From Novosphingobium sp. (GTDB taxonomy: Bacteria > Pseudomonadota > Alphaproteobacteria > Sphingomonadales > Sphingomonadaceae): a stretch of DNA of 64,000 nt. Where the stretch lies: the NCBI GenBank assembly GCA_024236215.1, contig JACKKX010000002.1, forward strand, positions 434,001-498,000, in the 5' to 3' direction. Both the position numbers and the translations under genes were made by a program. Of the stretch, positions 28,130-36,685 are shown piece by piece. The notes under the pieces were generated by a model, which saw only the letters and a list, made by a program, of their open reading frames with translations, was not told where the DNA came from and did not search any database. Positions within the stretch are counted from its first letter, which is position 1, and the number at the start of each line of letters is the position of its first letter.

Positions 28130-28332
28130 TGCGCCGGTTCCTCTTCACGGTAGTGAGCGGGATCGGCGATCCAGCGATTGATAGCTGACTCGTGCCAGCC
28201 CGCGCCGTGGACGCTGATCTTCACCTGTGACGGGAAAGTACCCTCGGCGATCTTACGATAGACGGTGGAGCGGGAAAGGCCGGTCCGGTCGAGCACGGTC
28301 TTCAGTCGGATGATGCGTTCTGTATTGGACAT
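28126..28332 (-). CDS. alpA: AlpA family phage-type regulator
   Basis: A 68-residue AlpA-type HTH protein (LKTVLDRTGLSRSTVYRKI, then FPSQVKIS, then GWHESAINRWI). AlpA proteins activate integrase and excision genes of P4-like islands, which fits the P4-type integrase at the other end. First gene of the regulator pair; a TTGACA-like element lies just upstream. Confidence 0.88.
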   Translation of the reverse strand: MSNTERIIRLKTVLDRTGLSRSTVYRKIAEGTFPSQVKISVHGAGWHESAINRWIADPAHYREEEPAQ

Positions 28333-28919
28333 TGGGCGTTCTCACTTTGACATTGGCAGCCCCACTGCGGAACATAATGAGAACTTTTTGACGTAAGGCA
28401 AGGGTCAGTCCGAGTTGAAATTCGGGCACTTCGTCAACGATTTTCCTGATTTGAACCGAATATGGACCGTTAGAGACTTTTGCGGACAAACCGCCCAGAT
28501 GCCCTCGGCTCGGAAGAATTTTTCATTCTACCCGATTTTGCGACAGACATGCACTGATTTGCGACGGCGACGACGGATTTCCGCGCCAACTTTGCTCGAT
28601 TTTGCGCGAATCCGGTTGAGAATGTGCCACTAGCCCGATCCTTGCTGATTTCCCAATTTGCATGGGCGAAAGATTCTTCTGCTGTCGAACGTGGCCGCCC
28701 GCAATGACTGAAACTGGGCCGCAAAGAGACTATCAGGATTTGAACACTGGAAAGCGGAAAGATGATATTTCTACGCGCAGATATCGACCGAGGTATCCTA
28801 TTGAAATCTTGATACTGCGAAATCGCAGCCCTTGACCGTTGGTAGATTGGCGCCATCAGGACCAGTTTCTAGCAATGCTCTTCCTTTGTACTTGTCAAAC
28901 ATCTTGATAGAACGAATGC
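28333..28919. other. 587-bp stretch without a supportable gene
   Basis: The region is between divergent alpA and the nitronate-monooxygenase-like gene. Open frames here give products without recognisable motifs or ribosome sites. It is relatively AT-rich and presumably holds the alpA promoter (at its left end) and the oxidoreductase promoter (right end). No repeat, tRNA or terminator was seen. Confidence 0.5.
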
Positions 28920-29981
28920 ATGCTGCTGCAGGATAAGCTCGGAATTTCGCTCCCGATAATACAGGCGCCAATGGCGGGTGTGTCCACTCCGGAACTGGCC
29001 GCTGTCGTGAGCAACGCAGGCGCGCTCGGTTCAATCGGTGTTGCGGCCACTGATGCTGACGGCGCCCGCAAGATGATTGCAGGCGTGCGAGACCTCTGTG
29101 CCAGACCGTTCAACGTTAACGTCTTTGTGCACCGGACCACGGAGCAGGATATTTCCCGCGAGACTGCGTGGCTTGCGGCGATGACACCGTTATTCAGCAA
29201 GTTTGGAGCGACGCCTCCGTCAGCGCTTCGGCCGATTTACAAGAGCTTCATCGAAGACGACGAGATGCTGGCACTGTTGATCGAAACCGCACCGGCCGTT
29301 GTCAGCTTTCACTTCGGTCTGCCAGATGCAGCGCGGATCGGCGCGCTCAAAGCTGCCGGGTGCTTGTTGTTGGCAACTGCCACGAATCTGGATGAGGCCG
29401 TGGCGGCAGCGAATGCGGGGATCGATGCTGTCGTGGCGCAAGGATGGGAAGCGGGCGGCCATCGCGGGGTATTCGATCCGGCTGCGCCTGACGGTCGGCT
29501 TGGCACAATGGCGCTGACCCGCTTGCTGGTGCAGCGATGCGGATTGCCCGTCATCGCTGCCGGGGGAATCATGGATGGCCAGGGCATCCGCGCCGCACTT
29601 GATCTCGGTGCCATCGCGGCCCAACTGGGCACCGCCTTTGTCGCCTGCCCCGAAAGCAGTGCTGATGCCGCCTATCGCGAGGCGCTCACCGGTCCTGCCG
29701 CGATGAACACGGTCATGACTTCCGCAATTTCCGGGCGCCCCGCACGCGGTTTGCCCAACCGCTTTACGCAATGGGGTGAAACGGTCGGTTTGTCGCATCC
29801 CGGCTATCCCATGACTTACGATGCGGGAAAGGCACTGATCGCGGCGGCCAAGGCGGCGGGTGAGACCGGCTACGCGGCCCAGTGGGCCGGGCAAGGCGCA
29901 CCGATGTCGCGCAGTATGCCGGCCGCTGAATTGGTCGCGCTTCTGGCTACGGAGATGAATTCCCCGCATCGCGGAACGTGA
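28920..29981 (+). CDS. NAD(P)H-dependent flavin oxidoreductase / nitronate monooxygenase
   Basis: FMN-dependent TIM-barrel enzyme of the NMO/2-nitropropane dioxygenase family, 353 residues. Signatures: [30 protein letters not shown] at the N-terminus, [10 protein letters not shown] (phosphate and active-site His loop) and [14 protein letters not shown] with [14 protein letters not shown]. These enzymes oxidise alkyl nitronates; some act as quinone reductases or enoyl-ACP reductases. Its presence beside NO-detoxification genes suggests a role against nitro compounds, an inference. The ribosome site is weak. Confidence 0.85.
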   Translation: MLLQDKLGISLPIIQAPMAGVSTPELAAVVSNAGALGSIGVAATDADGARKMIAGVRDLCARPFNVNVFVHRTTEQDISRETAWLAAMTPLFSKFGATPPSALRPIYKSFIEDDEMLALLIETAPAVVSFHFGLPDAARIGALKAAGCLLLATATNLDEAVAAANAGIDAVVAQGWEAGGHRGVFDPAAPDGRLGTMALTRLLVQRCGLPVIAAGGIMDGQGIRAALDLGAIAAQLGTAFVACPESSADAAYREALTGPAAMNTVMTSAISGRPARGLPNRFTQWGETVGLSHPGYPMTYDAGKALIAAAKAAGETGYAAQWAGQGAPMSRSMPAAELVALLATEMNSPHRGT

Positions 29982-30049
29982 GAGAAATCACCGATACCGC
30001 CATCAAACCCGGCCTCGCCCTGCCTGCGAATGAGGACCGGCATCACCGT

Positions 30050-30406
30050 TCATCGGCACTGGGCGTGCAGGTAATCCAGCAGCACCCCGGCGTGATTGAT
30101 GACCGGGTCAAGAGCCGCGTAAAGCAGCGTCAGATCGCCTTTCGACCTAAGCGCGCACATATGCGCCACGGCAACGGGGTTCGCTTCAAGTTCATGTCGG
30201 TAGCGGATCTGAAATTCCAGCCAGTGCACCGGATCGTGGCCGAACCATTTACGTAGTTCGCTGCTCGGGGCGATATCTTTGTACCATTCGGAGAGCTTGG
30301 CTCTTTCTTTGCTGACCCCGCGCGGCCAGAGGCGATCGACAAGCACGCGTTGACCGTCATCGGGCGACGGCGCTTCGTAGATGCGCTTGATGCGCAGCCT
30401 GTTCAT
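30050..30406 (-). CDS. DUF488 family protein (YeaO-like)
   Basis: A 118-residue DUF488 protein: MNRLRIKRIYEAP, DGQRVLVDRLWPRGVSKE, WFGHDPVHWLEFQIRY and LTLLYAALDP are family segments. The biochemical role is unknown. The ATG at 30406 overlaps the SirB-like gene stop by one base, so it is the last gene of the norZ operon. Confidence 0.82.
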   Translation of the reverse strand: MNRLRIKRIYEAPSPDDGQRVLVDRLWPRGVSKERAKLSEWYKDIAPSSELRKWFGHDPVHWLEFQIRYRHELEANPVAVAHMCALRSKGDLTLLYAALDPVINHAGVLLDYLHAQCR

Positions 30407-30807
30407 TATATTCCCCAGACGGCCAGCCAACCGGCAGGATTGTGCGCGCGCGCCACGCCATAGGCAAGCGCGTATGCCCCCATGGACGTGGCGAGCAGCA
30501 AGGCCTGACGCAAACGGATCTGATCAACGAGCAATAGCCAATAGCCAGTGGCAAAATAGGCCGTCACGAAGATGAGCTTCACCCAAAGCCAGTGATTGGC
30601 GAACAGGCCTGAGGGCAGAATGGCAAACAACATTGCTGCCGCTGTCAGGACAGTTCCGTCAATTGCAAGGCCGAGGCTCCATGCCACCACACCCCGTGGC
30701 CAATGCATCCCACCAATTAACCCAAGCCCGCGGATTGCCATGAGCATGCCGCTCAGCGCGATCGCCCAGACGTGAACGGCGTGAATCTGCGGGTAGAATT
30801 CGATCAT
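30406..30807 (-). CDS. SirB-like integral membrane protein
   Basis: A 133-residue protein with four predicted membrane helices resembling the SirB family (FYPQIHAVHVWAIALSGMLMAIRG, then WLWVKLIFVTAYFATGYW). Function is unknown. The conserved His residues near the membrane could bind haem, which is speculative. It lies 54 bp after norZ and overlaps the DUF488 gene. Confidence 0.75.
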   Translation of the reverse strand: MIEFYPQIHAVHVWAIALSGMLMAIRGLGLIGGMHWPRGVVAWSLGLAIDGTVLTAAAMLFAILPSGLFANHWLWVKLIFVTAYFATGYWLLLVDQIRLRQALLLATSMGAYALAYGVARAHNPAGWLAVWGI

Positions 30808-30861
30808 ACTGGCACGCTATCAGAAGGCCGGACGGTCCCTCATCCCGCCCGGCCTCCATTC

Positions 30862-33144
30862 CTATTCAGCCGGAACCGCGTCTGCCAAAGTCGCCGGTTC
30901 GCTGGCTTCCTTGCGTGGATTGATCCATTGCAAGGCGACAAAGGCTGCGAGCAACAGCGCCCCGGCAGCGAAGATCAGGTCCCCCGGCATCCGCATCCAA
31001 ACGAGAAGGTGGATCATCGGCTGACCCATGAATTCCGCCGAACGGGCATAGGCATAGCCGTGTTCCAGCACCGCCTGCAATTGCAGCACACCCATGGGCA
31101 ACAGCGTCAGCAATGCCATCAGCGCCAGGCCGATGTTGAAGCACCAGAAGCTGCCCCGCAGCCATCCGTGATTCCATTGCACATCATCACGCAAGCCGCG
31201 CAGACAGAAGAGCATCAACCCGATGCCCAGCATCCCGTAGACACCGAACAGGGCGGTATGTCCGTGCAGCGCCGTCAGGTTCAGCCCCTGCATATAATAG
31301 AGCGCAATCGGCGTGTTGATCAGGAAGCCGAACAGCCCGGCACCGACCAGATTCCAGAAGCTCACGGCGAGGAAGAACATGATCGGCCATTTGTATCGCT
31401 GCATCCATGGCGTCGCGCGGCTGTGCTGCCAGGTTTCCATCGCCTCGAGCCCGATTAGCGCCAGCGGCACAACTTCCAGCGCCGAGAAACACGCGCCGAT
31501 GGCGACACCGGCCATGGTCGTTCCGACGAAGTAGAGGTGGTGGAACATTCCGAGGATGCCGCCTGACAGGAATACGACTGTTGCAAACAGCACGTTGATC
31601 GTGGCGGTACGTCCCCGCACCAGCCCCAGTTTGACGAACAGGAAGCTGATGACGGCGACGGCAAAGACTTCGAAGAATCCTTCCACCCACAGATGGACCA
31701 CCCACCAGCGCCAGTACTCTATCTCTGACAAATGGCTGTTCGAGCCGTACATGAGGCCGGCGCCGTAAAACAGGCCAATCGCAATCGTAGACAGGAACAG
31801 CAGGAAGACGATGGATGACATGTCGTCCTTGCGCTGGATCGCAGGCCATAGAGCGCGACCGACCAGTAACAGCCAGACGATCAGGCCGACGAACAGGAAC
31901 GCCTGCCAGAAGCGACCGATATCGACATATTCCCAGCCCTGATGACCGAACCAGAAATTGCTGGTCAGGCCCATCTTCTGCATCACGGCAAACCATTGCC
32001 CGGTGAATGCACCGACCACGATGATCAGCAGGCAGACGAACAGGAAGTTCACACCTGCCCGCTGGAACTTCGGTTCATGACCTGAGATGGCAGGTGCGAT
32101 GTACAGCCCGGTGCCGAGCCAGGCGGTGGCGATCCAGAGGATGGCAAGCTGGGTATGCCAGCTGCGAGTCAGAGCATAGGGCAAGTACTGTGACAGGTCG
32201 AAACCATAGAGATCCTGCCCTTCGACCTGATAATGTGCCGTTGTCGCACCCAGTGCGATCTGCACCAGCATCAGGGCAATGACGACCCAGAAATATTTGG
32301 CGCTGGCTTTCATCGATGGTGTCAGCGCGATGCCCTTTAACGGGTCATTGGCAGGCGGGGTCAGCGGTGCGTCCTTGCCCGTCCATGCTGCATAGTGCCA
32401 GCCCAACAGCGCGATACCGGCGATCAGGAACAGAATCGAGAACATCGACCACATGAATGTGCCCGGCGTTGGCGAGTTTCCTACAAGTGGCTCGGAAGGC
32501 CAGTTGTTGGTATAGCTTACCTCTGCGCCGGGTCGCTGCGCAGCGGTGGCCCAGGCGCTCCAGAAGAAGAAAGCGTTCAGCTTCGCCCGGCTTTCTGAAT
32601 CAGGAAGCGTATCTTCCTTCATGGCATAGCTGACGCGCAATTCGTGCGTTGCGGGATCGTCTGAAAACAGGCTGTCGTAATGCCGGGAAACCAGGGTGAT
32701 CGCCGCCGCGCGATCGTCGCTGATTGTCAGGTCGCCCGTTTGCGGATCATAGCCGTTTTCACGAAACGATGGCTCGATGCGCGCTTGCAGGGCGGCCTGC
32801 TCATGCGGCTCCAGCGAAGCAAAATCCTGCGCACCCTGAGCAAGCGCTGCTGCATCGAGCCGCGCTTCGGCCTCACGGTGGAGCCAGTCAGCCGACCAGT
32901 CTGGCGCTACCAGCGCGCCGTGTCCCCAGATGCTGCCCAGCTGTTGCCCGCCCATCGACTGATAGACTTTCTGGCCGGTTTCGATGTCGTCGCGCGTAAA
33001 TACGACTTGCCCGGATTGGGTAACAACCCGTTCCGGTACGGGCGGCGCGGTCCGCATAAGATCGGAACCAAGCCAGAGCATGACGCCAAAGCTGGCAATC
33101 ACTATCGCTGCCAGCCCTAGCCAAAGTCGTTTTGTCGTGGACAT
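30862..33144 (-). CDS. norZ: Quinol-dependent nitric oxide reductase (qNOR), NorZ
   Basis: Single-subunit inner-membrane haem-copper oxidase relative that reduces two NO to N2O with quinol electrons. The 760-residue product has an N-terminal hydrophilic extension in the periplasm (GQKVYQSMGGQQLGSIWGHGA; about residues 40-220) fused to a NorB-like core of about 12 helices, with haem/FeB His residues in segments such as LTRSWHTQLAILWIATAWLG, WWVVHLWVEGFFEVFA, GMFHHLYFVG and TALHGHTALFGVYG. The extension distinguishes it from cytochrome-c NorB. No other denitrification gene is in the window, so detoxification is the likely role. Confidence 0.95.
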   Translation of the reverse strand: MSTTKRLWLGLAAIVIASFGVMLWLGSDLMRTAPPVPERVVTQSGQVVFTRDDIETGQKVYQSMGGQQLGSIWGHGALVAPDWSADWLHREAEARLDAAALAQGAQDFASLEPHEQAALQARIEPSFRENGYDPQTGDLTISDDRAAAITLVSRHYDSLFSDDPATHELRVSYAMKEDTLPDSESRAKLNAFFFWSAWATAAQRPGAEVSYTNNWPSEPLVGNSPTPGTFMWSMFSILFLIAGIALLGWHYAAWTGKDAPLTPPANDPLKGIALTPSMKASAKYFWVVIALMLVQIALGATTAHYQVEGQDLYGFDLSQYLPYALTRSWHTQLAILWIATAWLGTGLYIAPAISGHEPKFQRAGVNFLFVCLLIIVVGAFTGQWFAVMQKMGLTSNFWFGHQGWEYVDIGRFWQAFLFVGLIVWLLLVGRALWPAIQRKDDMSSIVFLLFLSTIAIGLFYGAGLMYGSNSHLSEIEYWRWWVVHLWVEGFFEVFAVAVISFLFVKLGLVRGRTATINVLFATVVFLSGGILGMFHHLYFVGTTMAGVAIGACFSALEVVPLALIGLEAMETWQHSRATPWMQRYKWPIMFFLAVSFWNLVGAGLFGFLINTPIALYYMQGLNLTALHGHTALFGVYGMLGIGLMLFCLRGLRDDVQWNHGWLRGSFWCFNIGLALMALLTLLPMGVLQLQAVLEHGYAYARSAEFMGQPMIHLLVWMRMPGDLIFAAGALLLAAFVALQWINPRKEASEPATLADAVPAE

Positions 33145-33169
33145 CGAATTCCCCCTTGTGTGCCGTAAT

Positions 33170-33631
33170 TCAGTAAAAGCCGTGGCTGCCCGCAGCTGCG
33201 CCGAGCACCGTGACGAGGCTAAGCGCGAGCAGGATACGGTGCATCGCGATCATCCGGCGCATGTCCTTCTGCGGCGCGGGCGACGTCGCCATGCGTCGGT
33301 GCAGGAACAGCGGTTCGATGATGATCAGCATGGCAAAAAAGATCGCCCAGACACACACCATCGCATGCATCCACCAGTAGTGCGGATTGGCGAACCGGTT
33401 CCACATGTCGGTACGCCAGACCATCCAGAAGCCGCTTGCCCCCGCCAACAGCACCCACAGGCGTGCCTGCGGAGCAAAGCGGCCTTCGAAACGGTGGAAT
33501 GCTCCCAGTCTTTCCGCCTCCGGCAGGATACGCATCGCAGGCAGAAGCACCAGGGTGACAAAACCCACTCCGCCGATCCACATAAGGACCGCCAGAACGT
33601 GGATGGCATGGGCCAAAGGAAAATCGGTCAC
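33170..33631 (-). CDS. Small polytopic membrane protein between DUF1971 and norZ genes
   Basis: A 153-residue integral membrane protein with about four helices (HAIHVLAVLMWIGGVGFVTLVLLP, then WMHAMVCVWAIFFAMLIIIEPLFL and others). Conserved-looking His residues lie in or near helices, as in CopD/DUF-type haem-binding membrane proteins. The family is not certain. It sits between DUF1971 and norZ with a 4-base overlap upstream, so it may assist NorZ assembly or electron supply. Confidence 0.68.
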   Translation of the reverse strand: MTDFPLAHAIHVLAVLMWIGGVGFVTLVLLPAMRILPEAERLGAFHRFEGRFAPQARLWVLLAGASGFWMVWRTDMWNRFANPHYWWMHAMVCVWAIFFAMLIIIEPLFLHRRMATSPAPQKDMRRMIAMHRILLALSLVTVLGAAAGSHGFY

Positions 33632-33909
33632 GCGGCGCCGCCCATTGGCGGTTCCCGATAAAACTCGACTTTCATTTTCATCGGCCCCGTCAATTCAACA
33701 TGATGGACAGCTTGCGGCGCGATGACGGCGGGGCTTTGGGGTTTGACATGAACCTTGCGGGCAGGATCGTGAAAGACGAGATCGACCGCGCCTTCCAGTA
33801 CCACCAGCAAGCCCCAGACGCCGTCCTTGGTGTTGTGGGCGTTCTGGATGGCTTCGGGCAATGACCGCTCGTCAAACACCGGCGTGCTTTTGTATGGTTG
33901 CGCTGCCAT
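33628..33909 (-). CDS. DUF1971 family protein (YeaR/TehB-N-like cupin)
   Basis: A 93-residue cupin-like protein of the DUF1971 family (VFDERSLPEAIQNAHNTKDGVWG, then HVKPQSPAVIAPQAVHHVEL). Relatives such as YeaR are induced by nitrate and NO. The ATG at 33909 is chosen over 33921 because GGAG lies eight bases before it, while 33921 directly abuts the operator. First gene of the norZ operon. Confidence 0.85.
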   Translation of the reverse strand: MAAQPYKSTPVFDERSLPEAIQNAHNTKDGVWGLLVVLEGAVDLVFHDPARKVHVKPQSPAVIAPQAVHHVELTGPMKMKVEFYREPPMGGAA

Positions 33910-33924
33910 GAGCGACTCCACATA

Positions 33925-33941
33925 ATGTATTCTTTATACAT
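33925..33941. promoter_or_regulatory. NsrR-like palindromic operator between DUF1971-norZ operon and Rrf2 gene
   Basis: ATGTAT-TCTTT-ATACAT, perfect 6-bp arms, resembling the described NsrR consensus (gATGyATTT-n-AAATrCATc-like). It lies just upstream of the DUF1971 start and about 70 bp from the divergent Rrf2-type gene, so it could control both. Confidence 0.75.
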
Positions 33942-34008
33942 GTATTAAGGATTTGTACGACTGGCAAGCGGCATTATCTTGCAAGGATCACAATCAGGAA
34001 CCAGTTCT

Positions 34009-34434
34009 ATGCGGCTGACTCGCTACACCGATTATGCCTTTCGCGTGCTATTCCATGTCGCGGTGAACGATGGACGCCCCGTGCCAATTGCGGAGATTGC
34101 GCGCACTTATGATATCTCGCAGAACCACCTCGTTAAGGTCGTCCATGAACTGGTGAAAACCGGATATCTGCGTAGCATCCGTGGGCGCAGCGGGGGTGTC
34201 CTGCTAGCCCGGCCGGCTGAGCAGATCGGCCTCGGCGAAGTGGTTCGGCACACAGAACCGGACATGCGTCTGCTCGATTGCGTCGGTTGCCTGATCGCTT
34301 CTGCTTGCAGCCTCCCGCGCCCCATGCAGGAGGCCATCAATGCCTTTGTCGAGGTGCTGGACAAATACACGCTGGCAGACATCGTGAACGAAAGCGATGG
34401 TCTTGAACGCATTCTTGCCGGAACACGCGACTAG
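34009..34434 (+). CDS. nsrR: Rrf2/NsrR family transcriptional regulator (first copy)
   Basis: Probable Fe-S sensor repressor of NO-response genes. The 141-residue product from the ATG at 34009 starts MRLTRYTDYAFRVLF, has an HTH around residues 25-50 (ISQNHLVKVVHEL), a wing RGRSGGVLLA and a three-Cys cluster CVGCLIASAC (C-x2-C-x5-C) near residue 90. NsrR and other Rrf2 proteins ligate [2Fe-2S] or [4Fe-4S] clusters with such Cys. It is divergent from the norZ operon across the palindrome at 33925-33941. Confidence 0.85.
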   Translation: MRLTRYTDYAFRVLFHVAVNDGRPVPIAEIARTYDISQNHLVKVVHELVKTGYLRSIRGRSGGVLLARPAEQIGLGEVVRHTEPDMRLLDCVGCLIASACSLPRPMQEAINAFVEVLDKYTLADIVNESDGLERILAGTRD

Positions 34435-34442
34435 ACCCTGCT

Positions 34443-35123
34443 TCACTCAGGTGCGTAGACAGCTTCGGGCGTTACGACCATGTCCATCGGGATATCATGG
34501 ATATGGCGATCGAACGCAGGCAAAAGCTGGAAGCCATACCCTACCCCGATCCGCAGCGGCATTTTCGGTTGGGCGGCCAGCGTCCGGTCAAAAAATCCAC
34601 CGCCATAACCAAGTCGGAAACAGTGCCGGTCGAAGCCTACGACCGGGGCAATTACGATATCAGGCACCACTTCGGCGCCTTCTGCTGGATAGGGAATGTT
34701 CCAAACCCCTCTTGCCAGCTTGTCGCCTGATTTCCATTCGCGAAACGCTAACGGCTGGTGCTTTGCCACCACGACAGGCAGGGCCGTACGAGCCCCCTCT
34801 CTCGCGAAACACTTCAGCAGAGGTTTGAGATCCGGCTCGTTGCGAAATGGCCAGTAGGCGCTGATAACCAGTCCCTGTGTACCGTCGATACATGCCTCGA
34901 TGCGCTCCGCAATCCTTGCGTCCATCGCCTCGCGTTGCACCTCTTTGAGTTTGAGCCGCTCTCCGATCAGACGCTCGCGCTCTAGCTTGCGCCATGCAAG
35001 CATTGATTTTGTCAGTTTACCTATATCTTCAGCAGGGTGACCACCGAAATCCGCACTCAGTTCGTGCAACATGCATGGCGGAGATGCAAATTGCGGAGTT
35101 TCGTCGTGATCCTGGTTCATCAT
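34443..35123 (-). CDS. 5-formyltetrahydrofolate cyclo-ligase family protein
   Basis: Folate enzyme that converts 5-formyl-THF to 5,10-methenyl-THF with ATP. The 226-residue product has the family motif APVVGFDRHCFRLGYGGGFFDRTL and an N-terminal extension of about 35 residues with a Cys, compared with usual lengths near 190. It is island-borne and convergent with the first nsrR copy; the role in NO defence is unclear, perhaps one-carbon repair or a moonlighting role. Confidence 0.85.
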   Translation of the reverse strand: MMNQDHDETPQFASPPCMLHELSADFGGHPAEDIGKLTKSMLAWRKLERERLIGERLKLKEVQREAMDARIAERIEACIDGTQGLVISAYWPFRNEPDLKPLLKCFAREGARTALPVVVAKHQPLAFREWKSGDKLARGVWNIPYPAEGAEVVPDIVIAPVVGFDRHCFRLGYGGGFFDRTLAAQPKMPLRIGVGYGFQLLPAFDRHIHDIPMDMVVTPEAVYAPE

Positions 35124-35223
35124 CCGCCTTCTCAGTTTTCCTAAGCCAGTATGACTACAATTTCCGACGAGGACGATCCTAGGCCTGCCTCCCGGCTCGC
35201 AAGTCGAGGTTATACCGGCTTAT

Positions 35224-35682
35224 TCATGCCGGACTGCCCGCGAACTTGATGATCAACGAAACGGCTACGCCAAAGAAGGCAATAGCCAATGGGACGACCA
35301 GGATCTGGCCGTAAACTGCCTTTCTATCCATCGGTCCGAAATGAGTCATCAGGAAACCATGCCGATCGAGCGGCGATCCGCCATTGCCGGGGTTTTGCAT
35401 CACGACTGTGCGCGCCACAGCAAAGAATATCACCACGTAGATTATGGAGATGGAAATCGAGAGCATGGCTTCCCCGCTTGAACCCAGCGTTGCGGTCAGA
35501 CTCGCGAGAAAAAGAGCATAGCAGGAAATCATTCCCAGCCAGATCCTGCCGGGAAGCTCGAATCCGCGGGCTTCGGGCTGCGCTACCGCATGCTCCTGCG
35601 GCACAATCTCGATCTCGGGCAGCAGATCCGAAGTGGCTTCGGCGTTTGTGAACTGAACGCGATCCTTGGGATTCTCAAACAT
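35224..35682 (-). CDS. Small membrane protein downstream of the truncated haemoglobin gene
   Basis: Not recognised. The 152-residue product from the ATG at 35682 (AAGGAG eight bases upstream) has a polar N-terminal region of about 45 residues, then three to four membrane helices (IWLGMISCYALFLASL, ISISIIYVVIFFAVART, ILVVPLAIAFFGVAVSLII) with a soluble loop MQNPGNGG. It overlaps the globin stop by eight bases, so it is translationally coupled. Co-expression with the globin suggests a membrane partner for NO or oxygen chemistry, an inference. Confidence 0.65.
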   Translation of the reverse strand: MFENPKDRVQFTNAEATSDLLPEIEIVPQEHAVAQPEARGFELPGRIWLGMISCYALFLASLTATLGSSGEAMLSISISIIYVVIFFAVARTVVMQNPGNGGSPLDRHGFLMTHFGPMDRKAVYGQILVVPLAIAFFGVAVSLIIKFAGSPA

Positions 35683-36163
35683 GGGGCAGGCTCCTTCCCT
35701 GACTGGCTCCATCAATGCCGTCGCGATTTATGGCGATGCCGGTGAACAGGCTTTCGGCAATCATGCGGGCGCGCTCGCCAATCAGGCTGACCGCCTGCGG
35801 ATTGGTATCCATGGCGCGCAAATTCGTGTAGAACAGCTCCAGCCACTGGCTGAAGTGCGCCTCCTGTAGTCCGGGGATGGCAATATGCTTGGCCATCGGG
35901 TTGCCGGAAAATTCGCCGCTGTTGTGCAAGACGGAGCGCCAGAATTGCTTCATTCGCAAGAGATGAGCCGGCCAGTCAGCCACCCGCTTTGCAAAGATCG
36001 GGCCGAGTAGTTCATCCGCACGAATGCTGGCATAGAATTGCTCCACCATGTCAGAGATGAAGCGCTCATCGATGCCGATATCCTCGGCGTTGGCGCGCTT
36101 GTTCTGCCGCGCGTTCATGGCGTGGCCCCGGGCACTGCCTGCTGCAACTGATTGGGACATCAT
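35675..36163 (-). CDS. Group III truncated haemoglobin
   Basis: A 162-residue protein whose core (IGIDERFISDMVEQFYASIRADELLGPIF, then HLLRMKQFWRSVLHNSGEFSGNPMAKH, then HFSQWLELFYTNLRAM) matches group III truncated haemoglobins. The proximal His is in the HFSQWL segment region and residues LLGPIF and FWR are typical. Such globins bind NO/O2. Its own operator-like palindrome lies 16 bp upstream. Whether 36163 or 36118 is the true start is unclear; the domain begins after both. Confidence 0.88.
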   Translation of the reverse strand: MMSQSVAAGSARGHAMNARQNKRANAEDIGIDERFISDMVEQFYASIRADELLGPIFAKRVADWPAHLLRMKQFWRSVLHNSGEFSGNPMAKHIAIPGLQEAHFSQWLELFYTNLRAMDTNPQAVSLIGERARMIAESLFTGIAINRDGIDGASQGRSLPHV

Positions 36164-36178
36164 TACGACTCATAAATC

Positions 36179-36234
36179 GGTATTTTCAATACCCATTTAA
36201 CCTCCTTGAAGATAAAAGCAATATTCAATATACC
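36179..36234. promoter_or_regulatory. Two Rrf2-type palindromes between globin and second Rrf2 gene
   Basis: GGTATT-TTC-AATACC (36179-36193) is a perfect 15-bp palindrome just upstream of the globin start. ATATTCAATAT (36221-36231, within AATATTCAATATACC) lies nine bases before the Rrf2 ATG. The latter has a shared ATACC arm with the first. The pair could let one regulator control both divergent genes. Confidence 0.7.
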
Positions 36235-36240
36235 TATTTT

Positions 36241-36675
36241 ATGCAGCTAAGCCTTAAGACAGACTATGCCCTGCGCGTGCTGATGGCCCTCGCGTCGACC
36301 GACGAAGTCCTCTCAGTCGACTGGATGGCGGAGCACTACAATATTTCCCGGAACCACCTGGCCAAGGTAGCGCAACAGCTGAACGCTAGCGGGCTGGTGA
36401 AGACGACACGTGGGCGCAGCGGCGGAATGCAGCTGGCCCGCGATCCGGCGGACATCAATATCGGTATTGTGGTTCGGGAGTTTGAACACCTCGACGGGTT
36501 CGTCGCCTGTATGGGGGGAGGTGCCACCTGCACGATTCAAGGTATTTGCGGCCTGAAACCAGCTTTGGGCGGCGCGCTGGAAGCGTTCCTTGCACACCTG
36601 GATCGCTTTTCTCTCGCCGATATCAATCGTAAGCCAAGCGATATCACCGACCGGTTGCTGGCTCAGGTCACTTGA
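36241..36675 (+). CDS. nsrR: Rrf2/NsrR family transcriptional regulator (second copy)
   Basis: A second Rrf2-type regulator, 144 residues: MQLSLKTDYALRVLMAL, an HTH with ISRNHLAKVAQQL, wing RGRSGGMQLA and the cluster CMGGGATCTIQGIC (C-x6-C-x5-C), close to the usual NsrR pattern. It is transcribed away from the globin operon across two palindromes. It likely senses NO through an Fe-S cluster and represses the globin operon and itself. Confidence 0.87.
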   Translation: MQLSLKTDYALRVLMALASTDEVLSVDWMAEHYNISRNHLAKVAQQLNASGLVKTTRGRSGGMQLARDPADINIGIVVREFEHLDGFVACMGGGATCTIQGICGLKPALGGALEAFLAHLDRFSLADINRKPSDITDRLLAQVT

Positions 36676-36685
36676 GCATGGCGGT

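Noticed and set aside
28470..28856. 128-codon minus-strand frame in the island gap
   Set aside because: No ribosome site, no motif and no domain-like pattern.
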